Positions 37,348 through 46,202 of a DNA stretch of 64,000 bases are shown piece by piece (the stretch's first letter is position 1; each line of letters starts with the position of its first letter). The DNA comes from Dryocola sp031988645 (GTDB taxonomy: Bacteria > Pseudomonadota > Gammaproteobacteria > Enterobacterales > Enterobacteriaceae). The position numbers and the translations under genes were made by a program. A model generated the notes under the pieces. The model worked only from the letters and a program-made list of their open reading frames with translations, did no database searches and was not told where the DNA came from. Location of the stretch: contig NZ_CP150452.1 of assembly GCF_051307045.1 (NCBI RefSeq), forward strand, positions 2,852,001 to 2,916,000. Direction: 5' to 3'.

Positions 37348-38477
37348 GCTGCCCCCTCGCCCAGACCGGCGGCGATAGCTTCGCCAATCGCCTGCAGCGC
37401 CTGCTGCGCGTCATCGCCCTGCGCGGTAAAGCGCAGGCGGTGGCCTTTTTTCACGCCCAGCGCAACCACTTTCATCAGGCTGCGCCCGTTGGCCGGCTTG
37501 CCGGAACCATCGAGGTTTGTCACGGTTATCTCACTGGTAAATTGTTTAATGGTGTTCACCAGAACGGTGCCCGGGCGCGCGTGCAGACCGTGCTCGTTGC
37601 GGATGGTGAACTCTTCGGTCAGCAGGTTTTCAGCCGTAGCCGTATCGCTGGTCAGCAGCGTCAGCAAAGTCGGCGCATCCGCGTTCAGCAGGTTTTCAGC
37701 TTTATTGCTTATCAGCATGTCGCTCAGGCGGTTAAGCAGCTGCAGCGGCTGGTCGTCGACCACGGCCACGGTCATCAGCAGGGCGACCGGCTTGCCTTCG
37801 GCTTCAAACGTATGGGTCGGACGGCTGATGGCCACGGCGCTCGCAAGGTTGCCCTCGGTGCTGTCGTTAAGCCAGATTCCCTGGCCGAGATACAGCGGCT
37901 TGCTGGACACCACCTGGCTTACGAAGGAAGCGTCGGCGGCGCCGGCCTGCCGGATACGGCCTGCGTTTAACGCCTGCAGGGTCATCAGATCGTCCGCGTT
38001 GACGTCCAGCGTAAGAAGCGAGTTATCAAACAGCAGCGCCGGGCTTTGCTTTTCGCCCATCAGCAGCGCGCGCAGCTCTTCGGCGGTGGTTGCCGTTTTT
38101 AACTGCCCGGCCACCGCATCGTCGCTCAGCACGTGCGTCAGCTGACGCAGCAGGCCAAGGTGTTCGTCGGAGCTGGCCGCAATGCCGATGGCGACGTAGG
38201 CTTTCTGCCCTTCGGCCCATTCAACGCCCTGCGGAAACTGATAAACCTGAACGCCGGTTTTTAACACCAGATCCCGGGTATCGGTGGTGCCGTGTGGAAT
38301 GGCGATGCCGTTGCCAAGATAGGTTGCGGTTTGCCGCTCGCGGGCCAGCATCCCGTCCACATAGCCTTCGCTTACGTTACCCGCCTGCGTGAGCGCCGCG
38401 GCAACCTGACGGATGGCCTCTTCTTTATTCCCGGCGCTCTGCCCCGGGTGGATATCCTGCACAGATAACTGAAACAT
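37344..38477 (-). CDS. fruB: Fructose PTS diphosphoryl transfer protein FruB (IIA-FPr)
   Basis: A 377-residue protein (376 in E. coli). It has an N-terminal IIA domain with active His in GIAIPHGTTDTRDLV (near residue 62), a central linker domain, and a C-terminal HPr-like domain with NEHGLHARPGTVLV (active His near 299). The start is the ATG at 38475-38477 behind AGGAGAGG. It passes phosphate from enzyme I to FruA. It is first in the operon, directly downstream of two Cra operators. Confidence 0.97.
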   Translation of the reverse strand: MFQLSVQDIHPGQSAGNKEEAIRQVAAALTQAGNVSEGYVDGMLARERQTATYLGNGIAIPHGTTDTRDLVLKTGVQVYQFPQGVEWAEGQKAYVAIGIAASSDEHLGLLRQLTHVLSDDAVAGQLKTATTAEELRALLMGEKQSPALLFDNSLLTLDVNADDLMTLQALNAGRIRQAGAADASFVSQVVSSKPLYLGQGIWLNDSTEGNLASAVAISRPTHTFEAEGKPVALLMTVAVVDDQPLQLLNRLSDMLISNKAENLLNADAPTLLTLLTSDTATAENLLTEEFTIRNEHGLHARPGTVLVNTIKQFTSEITVTNLDGSGKPANGRSLMKVVALGVKKGHRLRFTAQGDDAQQALQAIGEAIAAGLGEGAA

Positions 38478-38489
38478 GGTTCCTCTCCT

Positions 38490-38576
38490 GCTGAATTGAA
38501 ACGATTCAGCTTGCGTGAGAAAAAAAGCGTCACTCCACTCAGGCTTTAAACGAAGACGACGCTGAAACGTTTCAAG
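38490..38576 (-). promoter_or_regulatory. Two Cra (FruR) operators of fruBKA
   Basis: GCTGAATTGAAACGATTCAGC (38490-38510, a 21-bp imperfect palindrome containing TGAAACGATTCA) and TGAAACGTTTCA (38563-38574, a perfect Cra palindrome) lie upstream of fruB, as the paired operators do in E. coli. The 347-bp gap 38478-38824 otherwise holds only the fruB and setB promoter regions; I see no further gene in it. Confidence 0.88.
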
Positions 38577-38824
38577 GAGTGTGTGTTTTTCCCGAAAATC
38601 AGGCAAGTTTTGTTGTCATTTCGTTGCCAAATTTTTGAGGTTCCGCACATTCCTTGCTAATCGAAACGGCAAAGCTGAACGCCGTTAAGGCAAAATCCGG
38701 CGGGTTAAGGCATGAAATCAGAACGCCGTTTTAGCTTTTTGTATCGCTTTTGATTTGAACGGCTGTTTATTTTGTGACGAGGCGCGTAAACTCCGCGCGT
38801 TCCCTTTTAACCGATCCCAAGCCC

Positions 38825-40006
38825 ATGCAAAACACCCCTGTTGCCGCCGCCCGTAAGCCTCTCGATCTGACCTCTTCCGCCTTCTTGATTGTAGCTTTTT
38901 TAACCGGCATTGCCGGCGCCCTGCAAACGCCGACGCTGAGCCTGTTTTTAACCGAGGAGGTGCACGTTCGTCCGGCGATGGTGGGCTTCTTCTTTACCGG
39001 CAGCGCGGTAATCGGCATTCTGGTCAGCCAGTTTCTGGCCGGGCGTTCGGATCGTAAAGGCGACCGCAAGTCGCTGATCTTCGTCTGCTGCCTGCTCGGC
39101 GCACTGGCCTGCGTGCTGTTTGCCTGGAACCGGAACTACTTTATCCTGCTGTTTGTCGGGGTGTTTCTGAGCAGTTTTGGCTCGACCGCCAACCCGCAGA
39201 TGTTCGCCCTTGCCCGCGAGCACGCTGACCGCACCGGGCGCGAAGCCGTGATGTTCAGCTCTATTTTGCGCGCTCAGGTGTCGCTTGCCTGGGTTATCGG
39301 CCCGCCAATCGCCTATGCGCTGGCGCTGGGTTTCGGCTTCACCGCCATGTATCTCAGCGCGGCCTTTGCGTTTGTGGTTTGTAGCCTGATGGTGTGGCTG
39401 TTTCTGCCCTCCATGCGCAAAGAGCCGCTGGCTACGGCCGGCCGGCTTGAAGCCCCGCGCCGCAACCGCCGCGATGCGCTGCTGCTGTTTGTCGCCTGCA
39501 CCATGATGTGGGGCTGCAACAGCCTGTACATCATCAATATGCCGCTTTACATCATTAATGAACTGCATCTGCCGGAGAAGCTGGCGGGGGTGATGATGGG
39601 GACGGCCGCCGGTCTGGAAATCCCTACCATGCTGATTGCGGGCTATTACGCCAAACGCTTCGGTAAGCGCCTGCTGATGCGTATTGCGGCCGTCGCGGGC
39701 CTGCTGTTTTACGTCGGCATGCTGACCCTGCACAATGAAATCATGCTGCTTGCTTTACAGCTGCTGAACGCTATTTTTATCGGCATTCTGGCGGGCATCG
39801 GCATGCTTTATTTTCAGGATTTGATGCCGGGCCAGGCGGGAGCCGCCACCACGCTTTACACCAATACCACGCGCGTGGGCTGGATTATCGCCGGTTCTTT
39901 GGCGGGCGTGGCTGCTGAAATCTGGAACTACCACAGCGTATTTTTTATCGCGCTGGGCATGATAGCCGTTACGGCCTATTGCATGGCGCGTATTAAAGAC
40001 GTTTAA
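38825..40006 (+). CDS. setB: Sugar efflux transporter SetB
   Basis: A 393-residue MFS protein, the same length as E. coli SetB, with 12 membrane segments. The SET-family N-terminus is FLIVAFLTGIAGALQTPTLS (residues about 21-40), and the cytoplasmic loop AGRSDRKGDRKSL is present. The start is the ATG at 38825. SET proteins export glucose, lactose and related sugars or analogues. The gene overlaps the convergent yeiW by 4 bp. Confidence 0.93.
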   Translation: MQNTPVAAARKPLDLTSSAFLIVAFLTGIAGALQTPTLSLFLTEEVHVRPAMVGFFFTGSAVIGILVSQFLAGRSDRKGDRKSLIFVCCLLGALACVLFAWNRNYFILLFVGVFLSSFGSTANPQMFALAREHADRTGREAVMFSSILRAQVSLAWVIGPPIAYALALGFGFTAMYLSAAFAFVVCSLMVWLFLPSMRKEPLATAGRLEAPRRNRRDALLLFVACTMMWGCNSLYIINMPLYIINELHLPEKLAGVMMGTAAGLEIPTMLIAGYYAKRFGKRLLMRIAAVAGLLFYVGMLTLHNEIMLLALQLLNAIFIGILAGIGMLYFQDLMPGQAGAATTLYTNTTRVGWIIAGSLAGVAAEIWNYHSVFFIALGMIAVTAYCMARIKDV

Positions 40007-40257
40007 GGCGCGGTATCCGCTTCGAGTTTAATCAGATATATCATCGCCTGATCCCGATTTGTGAAGCACATCTCGCGGCTGGCCTGCAGGCTCGCGCAGA
40101 CTTTCGGGCGTAGCGGCGAGAAGAATATTTTGCAGCGCATATCTGCGGCCAGCTGAACGCAAGGGGTGTTTGCCGGCTTGCCGTTGGGCATGCCGGGTAT
40201 CGGGCTTGAAATAGAAGGCGCGGTGCAGCAGGCTCCGCAATCAGGACGGCAGTCCAT
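40003..40257 (-). CDS. yeiW: Small cysteine-rich protein YeiW (YkgJ-type, putative zinc/iron-chelating)
   Basis: An 84-residue protein (84 in E. coli) beginning MDCRPDCGACCTAPSISSPI. It has further conserved cysteines (TPCVQLAADMRCKIF, KVCASLQASREMC). The CxxxCGxCC pattern resembles the YkgJ/YcgN family thought to bind zinc or iron-sulfur. Role unknown. Confidence 0.9.
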   Translation of the reverse strand: MDCRPDCGACCTAPSISSPIPGMPNGKPANTPCVQLAADMRCKIFFSPLRPKVCASLQASREMCFTNRDQAMIYLIKLEADTAP

Positions 40258-40429
40258 CAGCATTACTCCGGTGGGCTGGCTTGTGGGCGGACTGTATCAG
40301 TACCACGCGGGCTTTACTATGCTCATTTATACTTTGTCGCACAGACGATGAAATCCGCTTGCCTGAAATGCACCTCGCGAGTAATTTGTCGCAATATTTT
40401 CGCCCCTCAATTTTTTACAGGAAACATCG

Positions 40430-41003
40430 ATGGCAAGAGCTAACGAAGTCAAAAAAGGCATGGTACTGAACTACAACGGCAAGTTGCTGATTGTAAAAGA
40501 TATCGACATTCAGTCGCCGAGCGCGCGCGGCGCGGCAACCCTTTATAAAATGCGTTTTTCCGACGTCCGCACCGGACAGAAGGTGGAAGAGCGTTTTAAA
40601 GGCGACGACATCGTCGATACCATTACCCTGACCCGTCGTTTCGTTGATTTCTCCTATATCGATGGCAACGAATACGTATTTATGGATAAAGAAGATTACA
40701 CCCCGTACATCTTCACCAAAGATCAGATTGAAGAAGAGCTGCAGTTCATCCCGGAAGGCGGCATGCCGGACATGCAGGTGCTGACCTGGGACGGCCAGCT
40801 GCTGGCGCTGGAACTGCCGCAAACCGTGGATCTGGAAATTGTTGAAACGGCGCCGGGCATTAAAGGCGCTTCCGCAAGCTCCCGCACCAAGCCCGCCACC
40901 CTTTCCACCGGCCTTGTGATTCAGGTGCCGGAATACATGGTGACCGGCGAGAAGATCCGCATCCATATCGCTGAGAAGCGCTCGATGGGCCCGCGCGGAC
41001 TAA
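40430..41003 (+). CDS. yeiP: Elongation factor P-like protein EfpL (YeiP), C-terminus frameshifted at 40987-40992
   Basis: A 190-residue EF-P paralogue (restored length, equal to E. coli). It has three OB/KOW-like domains starting MARANEVKKGMVLNYNGKL. The tip loop near residues 30-36 reads SPSARGAA, with Arg where EF-P carries its modified lysine. It acts on ribosomes stalled at polyproline and related motifs. As written the frame ends RSMGPRGLRK at 41011. Removing one C from GGGCCC gives MGRAD and a stop at 41001-41003, the normal YeiP terminus. This is a mild example of the window-wide GGCC lesion that would escape pseudogene calling. Confidence 0.95.
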
Positions 41004-41011
41004 GAAAATAA

Positions 41012-41036
41012 AAAACCCGCCGCGGCGGGTTTTTTT
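41012..41036. terminator. Bidirectional terminator between yeiP and uxuA
   Basis: AAAACCCGCC-GC-GGCGGGTTTT is a perfect stem with an A-tract before it and T-tract after it, suited to both convergent genes. Confidence 0.9.
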
Positions 41037-41050
41037 ATGGCGGCTGAAAA

Positions 41051-42244
41051 CTACTTCAGCAAATCCGGGAACATCGTCTGCTTCAACGCCAGCTCCACGC
41101 CGCGCACTTCCGCCAGCCCTTTCAGGCGGCCAATCGCCGAGTAGCCGGGGTTCGTTTTCTTGTGCAGATCGTCAAGCATCTGGTGGCCGTGATCCGGGCG
41201 CATCGGAATAGGACGCAAGTCGCCGCTGTTTTTACGGCGCTGCTCTTCGGTAAGAATCGCCTTCACCACCGACACCATATCCACATCGCCCTGCAGATGC
41301 GCACCTTCATGGAAGGTTTTCGGGTTTTCTTCGCGGCAGGTAGCGCGCAGATGGGTAAAGTGAATGCGATCGCCGAAGGTTTCAATCATGCGCACCAGAT
41401 CGTTGTCCGCGCGCACGCCGTAGGAGCCGGTGCACATGGTGAAGCCGTTATGGATGCTGTCGACCGTCTCCTTCAGCCACTGCATGTCTTCAATGGTCGA
41501 GACAATGCGCGGCAGGCCGAGGATCGGACGCGGCGGATCGTCCGGGTGCACGGCCAGGCGTACGCCGACCTCTTCCGCTACCGCAACAATCGCGCGCAGG
41601 AAGTAGGCCATGTTTTCACGCAGCTGCGCTTTGTCGATGCCGTCATACTCCGCCAGGCGAGCGCGGAACCGATCGAGCGTATAGCCCTCTTCCGCACCCG
41701 GTAAGCCGGCGATGATATTGCGGGTCAGCTTCTCTTTTTCCGCCCCGGACATGTTATGGAAGTAGTCCAGCGCCTGGCGCCGCTCTTCTTCGCTGTAGTC
41801 CGCCTGCGCGCCGGGACGTTGCAGGATATGCAGCTCGAAGGCGGCAAAGGCGATCTGGTCAAAACGCAGGGCTTTTGAGCCGTCCGGCAGTTCATATTCC
41901 AGGTCGGTGCGGGTCCAGTCGAGGATCGGCATGAAGTTGTAGCAGACGGTGTCGATGCCGCATGCGGCCAGGTTGCGAATGCTCTGCTGATAGTTGGCGA
42001 TATGCCGGTCGTAGTCGCCGGTATGGGTTTTAATCTCTTCGTGTACCGGAATGCTCTCTACCACTGACCAGGTCAGCCCTTTCGCCGCGAGCTCGGCCTG
42101 GCGCTGTTTGATTTCAGCTACCGGCCAGACCTCGCCGTTTGGAATGTGGTGCAAAGCGGTGACGACGCCGGTTGCGCCCGCCTGGCGCACATCATCCAGC
42201 GATACCGGGTCTTTCGGTCCATACCAACGCCAGGTTTGTTCCAT
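41051..42244 (-). CDS. uxuA: Mannonate dehydratase UxuA
   Basis: A 397-residue TIM-barrel enzyme (394 in E. coli) starting MEQTWRWYGPKDPVSLDDV. The metal and catalytic region shows RLAVHPDDPPRPILGLPRIVST, FTMCTGSYGVRADND, HFTHLRATCREENPKTFHEG and the C-terminal RPDHGHQMLDDL. It dehydrates D-mannonate to 2-keto-3-deoxygluconate in glucuronate catabolism. In E. coli uxuA is elsewhere with uxuB; here it is divergent from yeiQ, so the two steps are encoded side by side. Confidence 0.95.
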   Translation of the reverse strand: MEQTWRWYGPKDPVSLDDVRQAGATGVVTALHHIPNGEVWPVAEIKQRQAELAAKGLTWSVVESIPVHEEIKTHTGDYDRHIANYQQSIRNLAACGIDTVCYNFMPILDWTRTDLEYELPDGSKALRFDQIAFAAFELHILQRPGAQADYSEEERRQALDYFHNMSGAEKEKLTRNIIAGLPGAEEGYTLDRFRARLAEYDGIDKAQLRENMAYFLRAIVAVAEEVGVRLAVHPDDPPRPILGLPRIVSTIEDMQWLKETVDSIHNGFTMCTGSYGVRADNDLVRMIETFGDRIHFTHLRATCREENPKTFHEGAHLQGDVDMVSVVKAILTEEQRRKNSGDLRPIPMRPDHGHQMLDDLHKKTNPGYSAIGRLKGLAEVRGVELALKQTMFPDLLK

Positions 42245-42264
42245 TACCAGTTCCTCATTGAATA

Positions 42265-42363
42265 AGTTGTCATACCAATTCTACAATATTGCTTTGACGA
42301 CTACCATACCACAAAGCCGGCAACGATCCATTTTACCCGCGAAATTGGTTGATCCAGCTCACA
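42265..42363. promoter_or_regulatory. uxuA/yeiQ divergent control region: UxuR/ExuR-like operators and CRP-like site
   Basis: AGTTGTCATACCAATT (42265-42280) matches 13 of 16 positions of the UxuR/ExuR palindrome AATTGGTATACCAATT. Half-sites AAATTGGT (42342-42349) and ACACCAATT (near 42380) occur closer to yeiQ. A CRP-like GTTGA-N6-TCACA (8/10) lies at 42348-42363. Hexuronate-inducible, CRP-dependent control of both genes is a reasonable inference. Confidence 0.55.
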
Positions 42364-42456
42364 TTAAAACGATAAAGCCAGCACACCAATTCAATTTGCT
42401 GTCATATAACTTTAGACTAGGCATGTTACTAATTCGTTAATCAGGATTTGCATTTT

Positions 42457-43921
42457 ATGAACACCATCGCTTCAGTCAGCCTGCCGGCCAGTATTCAGCA
42501 GCCGCGTTACGACCGTAGCGCGTTAAAGACGCGCATCGTGCATTTTGGCTTTGGCGCCTTTCACCGCGCCCACCAGGCGCTGCTGACCGACCGCGTGCTT
42601 AACGCGCTGGGCGGCGACTGGGGCATCTGCGAAATCAGCCTGTTTAGCGGCGATAAGCTGATGAGCGCCCTGCGCGCCCAGGATCATCTGTATACCGTGC
42701 TGGAAAAAGGGCCTGCGGGTAATCAGGCTATTATTGTCGGCGCCGTGAAGGAGTGCCTGAACGCGAAGCTCGACGGGCTGGAGGCCATTATCGAAAAGTT
42801 TTGCGAGCCGCAGGTGGCCATTGTTTCGCTGACGGTGACCGAAAAGGGTTACTGCATCGACCCGGCGACGGGCAGGCTGGATACCAGTAACGAGCGCATC
42901 GTTCACGATCTGCAAAATCCGGGCGCGCCCCATTCGGCGCCGGGAATTCTGGTTGAAGCGTTAAACCGCCGCCGCGAGCGCGGCCCTGCGTCCTTTTACC
43001 GTGCTTTCGTGCGATAACATTCCTGATAACGGTCACGTCGTGCGCAATGCCATTATCGGCATGGCGGAAAAACGCAGCCAGCAGCTGGCCGACTGGATAG
43101 GCGAGCAGGTGACTTTTCCGGGCACCATGGTCGATCGTATCGTGCCCGCCGCCACGCCGGAATCCTTGCAGGAAATCACCGATACCCTGGGCGTTGAAGA
43201 TCCGTGCGCTATCTCCGGTGAACCCTTTATTCAGTGGGTTATCGAAGACAATTTCGTCGCTGGCCGCCCGCGGTGGGAAGAAGCCGGCGTTGAGATGGTC
43301 GACGACGTGATGCCGTGGGAGCAGATGAAGCTGCGCATGCTTAACGGCAGCCACTCTTTCCTCGCCTGGCTGGGCTATCTCGCCGGCTATCAGCACATTA
43401 ATGAATGCATGGCGGATGAGAGTTTCTACCGCGCGGCGCATCGGCTAATGATGCAGGAACAGGCGCCGACACTGCGCGTGACGGGTGTCGATCTGCAACA
43501 ATACGCAAACAATCTTTTAGCGCGCTTTAGCAACCCCGCGTTGCAGCACCGTACCTGGCAAATCGCGATGGACGGCAGCCAGAAACTGCCGCAGCGCATG
43601 CTGGAAAGCGTGCGCTGGCACCTGCAGCAGGGAGATGAATGGCCTTGCCTGGCGCTGGGCATCGCGGGCTGGATGCGCTATGTCAGCGGGGTTGACGATG
43701 CCGGAAACGCCATCGACGTCCGCGATCCGCTGGCGCAAAAAATTAAAGGGCTGGTGGATAACGCCTCGGAAAAAGAGCGGGTTGCCGCCCTGCTGAGCCT
43801 GACTGAAATCTTCGGCAGCGATCTGCCTGCCGATGAGCGTTTCGTCAGCCGCGTTGGCGCCGCATGGGATGAGCTGTGCAGCAAAGGCGCCCGCCGGAGC
43901 GTTGCCGACCTCATCGGATAA
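42457..43921 (+). CDS. yeiQ: Mannitol dehydrogenase-family oxidoreductase YeiQ (fructuronate/mannonate reductase type), frameshifted at 42982-42986
   Basis: The restored protein has 487 residues (488 in E. coli YeiQ), starting MNTIASVSLPASI at the ATG at 42457. The NAD-binding part has IVHFGFGAFHRAHQALLTD, and the C-terminal domain has KLRMLNGSHSFLAWLGYLAG with the catalytic Lys. UxuB, its closest characterised relative, interconverts fructuronate and mannonate with NADH. Pairing with uxuA suggests YeiQ does so here. GCGGCCCTGCG should read GCGGCCTGCG, restoring RRRERGLRPFTVLSCDN. Confidence 0.92.
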
Positions 43922-43935
43922 TTGACAATCCATGC

Positions 43936-43986
43936 CCTTAACAGGCTGCCGTTAAATAACGTCTCCTGTTAAGGCTTCATTTTTTT
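43936..43986 (+). terminator. Terminator of yeiQ
   Basis: CCTTAACAGG (43936-43945) pairs perfectly with CCTGTTAAGG (43965-43974) across a long loop, and the stem is followed by CTTCATTTTTTTT. Confidence 0.75.
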
Positions 43987-44048
43987 CCAAATGTTGTTCA
44001 GGATAGCGATAATTATCATCAGCGCGATTGCTATTATCCGGAGCGACA

Positions 44049-45029
44049 GTGACCAAAACCAACCTGATTACCGGCTTCCTCGGCAGCGGAAAAACCACCA
44101 CCATTTTGCATCTTCTTGCCAGTAAACCCCGCGACGAAAAGTGGGCGGTGCTGGTTAATGAGTTTGGCGAAGTCGGCATTGACGGCGCTTTGCTGGCCGA
44201 CAGCGGCGCGCTGCTCAAGGAGATCCCCGGTGGCTGTATGTGCTGCGTAAACGGACTGCCGATGCAGGTTGGGTTAAATACCCTGCTGCGCCAGGCAAAG
44301 CCGGACCGCCTGCTTATTGAACCCACCGGGCTTGGCCACCCGAAGCAAATCCTCGACATGCTTACCGCGGACGTTTACCAGCCCTGGATCGACCTTAAGG
44401 CTACGCTCTGCCTGCTCGACGCTCGCCAGCTGCTTGATGAGCGCGCCGTTAACAATGACAATTTCCGCGATCAGCTTGCCGCCGCCGATATCGTTATCGC
44501 CAATAAGAGCGATCGCGCTAATGACCAAAGCCGTCAGGCTCTGGCCGACTGGCAGCAGGCGCACGCCAGCGGGCGGGAAGTGGTGCTGACGCAAAAAGGG
44601 GAGATTGATATCAGCCTGTTAGACAGGCCTCGCCAGAACCTGCGCGAACTGCCGGCCAGCGCCGAACATAGCCATACTCACGCCGCTAACCGCGGGCTTG
44701 CCGCATTAAGCCTGCCGGGCCACCAGCGCTGGAGACGCAGCGTGAACAGCGGCCAGGGCTACTTTGCCTGCGGCTGGATCTTCGATGCGGATACTGTTTT
44801 CGACACCATCGGCATTCTGGAATGGGCAAGGCTTGCGCCGGTGAGCCGGGTAAAAGGGGTGCTGCGCATTGCTGAAGGCCTGGTGCGTATCAATCGTCAG
44901 GGCGACGACCTGCATATCGAGACGCAAAACGTCGCGCCGCCGGATAGTCGTATCGAATTGATAAATAGTGAAGAGACGGACTGGAACAGCTTGCAAAGCA
45001 CTCTGTTGAAGCTACGTTTAAGTTTGTAA
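44049..45029 (+). CDS. yeiR: Zinc-binding GTPase YeiR (COG0523)
   Basis: A 326-residue G3E GTPase. Walker A is GFLGSGKTT (residues about 8-16), the metal motif is GGCMCCVN (CxCC type), and Walker B/G3 is LLIEPTGLGHP, with NKSD for guanine specificity. The start is a GTG at 44049 after GGAG, giving VTKTNLITGF like E. coli MTRTNLITGF; the longer frame from 44028 is less likely. In E. coli YeiR binds zinc and hydrolyses GTP and is thought to act as a metal chaperone. A short GATAATTATC palindrome (44008-44017) upstream is suggestive of metal-regulator binding but is not a convincing Zur or Fur box. Confidence 0.93.
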   Translation: MTKTNLITGFLGSGKTTTILHLLASKPRDEKWAVLVNEFGEVGIDGALLADSGALLKEIPGGCMCCVNGLPMQVGLNTLLRQAKPDRLLIEPTGLGHPKQILDMLTADVYQPWIDLKATLCLLDARQLLDERAVNNDNFRDQLAAADIVIANKSDRANDQSRQALADWQQAHASGREVVLTQKGEIDISLLDRPRQNLRELPASAEHSHTHAANRGLAALSLPGHQRWRRSVNSGQGYFACGWIFDADTVFDTIGILEWARLAPVSRVKGVLRIAEGLVRINRQGDDLHIETQNVAPPDSRIELINSEETDWNSLQSTLLKLRLSL

Positions 45030-45070
45030 GTCTACCCTCCCCGACTTGTCAGATGATAAATAAAGCCTGC

Positions 45071-45778
45071 ATGATGAAAATTCGCTTACCGCTGATTGTG
45101 TTACTGAACGCCCTGGGCCTGGCGCTGTTTTTTAGCTGGTACCTGCCTGAAAACCATGGATTCTGGTTCACCCTGGACTCCGGTATTTTTCATTTCTTCA
45201 ATGAAGAGCTGGTGAAAAGCCACGCTTTCCTGGTGCTGGTCGCCGTTACCAATAACCGCGTATTCGACGGCATCTCTTTGCTGGCGATGGGCTCGCTGTT
45301 TGCCTGGTTCTGGTGGCACGAAACGCCCGCCGGCCGTCGCCGCCTGGTTATTATGGGCATCGTGATGCTGCTAAGCGCGGTGGTGATCAATCAACTGGGT
45401 CATTTGATTCCGGTTTCCCACGTCAGCCCAACGCTCTATTTCACCGATATCCACCGCGTCAGCGAGCTGCTGCATTTCCCGACCAAGGACGCCTCGAAAG
45501 ACAGCTTCCCCGGCGACCATGGTTTAATGCTGCTCATTTTTACCGGTTTTATGCTGCGTTATTTTGGTCAAAAAGCGTTCTTTATTGCGGTGCTTATTTT
45601 CCTGGTATTTGCCCTGCCGCGCATAATGATTGGCGCACACTGGTTTACCGATGTATTTGTCGGGGCGCTCTCTATAGCGCTGGTTGGCCTGCCGTGGGTG
45701 CTATTAACCCCACTCAGCGACGGGTTAATTAACGTTCTGAATCGCACGCTTCCCGGCAAAAATAAAACAAGTTCATAA
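45071..45778 (+). CDS. lpxT: Kdo2-lipid A phosphotransferase LpxT
   Basis: About 235 residues with six membrane segments and a PAP2 phosphatase fold: KDASKDSFPGDHG and RIMIGAHWFTDVFVGAL carry the conserved catalytic His and Asp residues. It transfers the distal phosphate of undecaprenyl pyrophosphate to lipid A on the periplasmic side. An ATGATG gives two possible starts (45071, 45074), and an ATG at 45053 would add six residues. Confidence 0.93.
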   Translation: MMKIRLPLIVLLNALGLALFFSWYLPENHGFWFTLDSGIFHFFNEELVKSHAFLVLVAVTNNRVFDGISLLAMGSLFAWFWWHETPAGRRRLVIMGIVMLLSAVVINQLGHLIPVSHVSPTLYFTDIHRVSELLHFPTKDASKDSFPGDHGLMLLIFTGFMLRYFGQKAFFIAVLIFLVFALPRIMIGAHWFTDVFVGALSIALVGLPWVLLTPLSDGLINVLNRTLPGKNKTSS

Positions 45779-45810
45779 CATAAAATAAACATCCCCTAAC
45801 GCAAATTATT

Positions 45811-45842
45811 CGGGATCCGCACAGGATCCCGGCTGCTTTTTT
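45811..45842 (+). terminator. Terminator of lpxT
   Basis: CGGGATCC-GCACA-GGATCCCG is a perfect 8-bp stem, then GCTGCTTTTTT. Confidence 0.8.
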
Positions 45843-46202
45843 CAGCTGGGGAAAAATAGCCTGGTTATTAACCATTATTTTTCCCTTGAAATTTGAAGAA
45901 CCTGCATAGATAAGCAGCACTTTTTGCTAACATTTGTACAAATTTATTTTTCTTCTTTTAACATCACAATTTCTTATAAAAAAGCTGCGAAAACCCCTCG
46001 CCATCCCTGTGGTGATAGGGTACTCTCAGATGCGTTTTGTGCTGCTAATCCTTATGTCTCCCTGACAGAAATAAAGTGTGCGTTAAACCACATTTCTGCC
46101 CAGAGGGAATTGTTTCGCGGCGCTTAGATAATTAGTCTCCTCACGTTGGTATTTTTGTATAACGATTAGCATCGTTAAGGACATCAAGGGAAAATAAACA
46201 AA
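45843..46202 (+). other. 360-bp AT-rich region upstream of mepS
   Basis: I see no gene here. The region is AT-rich in its first half (45850-45975) and holds several short stem-forming segments. It ends in AAGGACATCAAGGGAAAATAAAC-like Shine-Dalgarno sequence just before mepS. It probably contains the mepS promoter and a long untranslated leader; no T-run terminator inside it suggests a separate small RNA. Confidence 0.5.

Noticed and set aside
38478..38606. Longer FruB beginning at 38606
   Set aside because: The extension runs through both Cra operators and the promoter; the ATG at 38477 with AGGAGAGG matches the family length.
44008..44017. GATAATTATC upstream of yeiR as a Fur or Zur box
   Set aside because: Only a 10-bp palindrome; it does not extend to the 19-23 bp needed for a convincing metal-regulator site.
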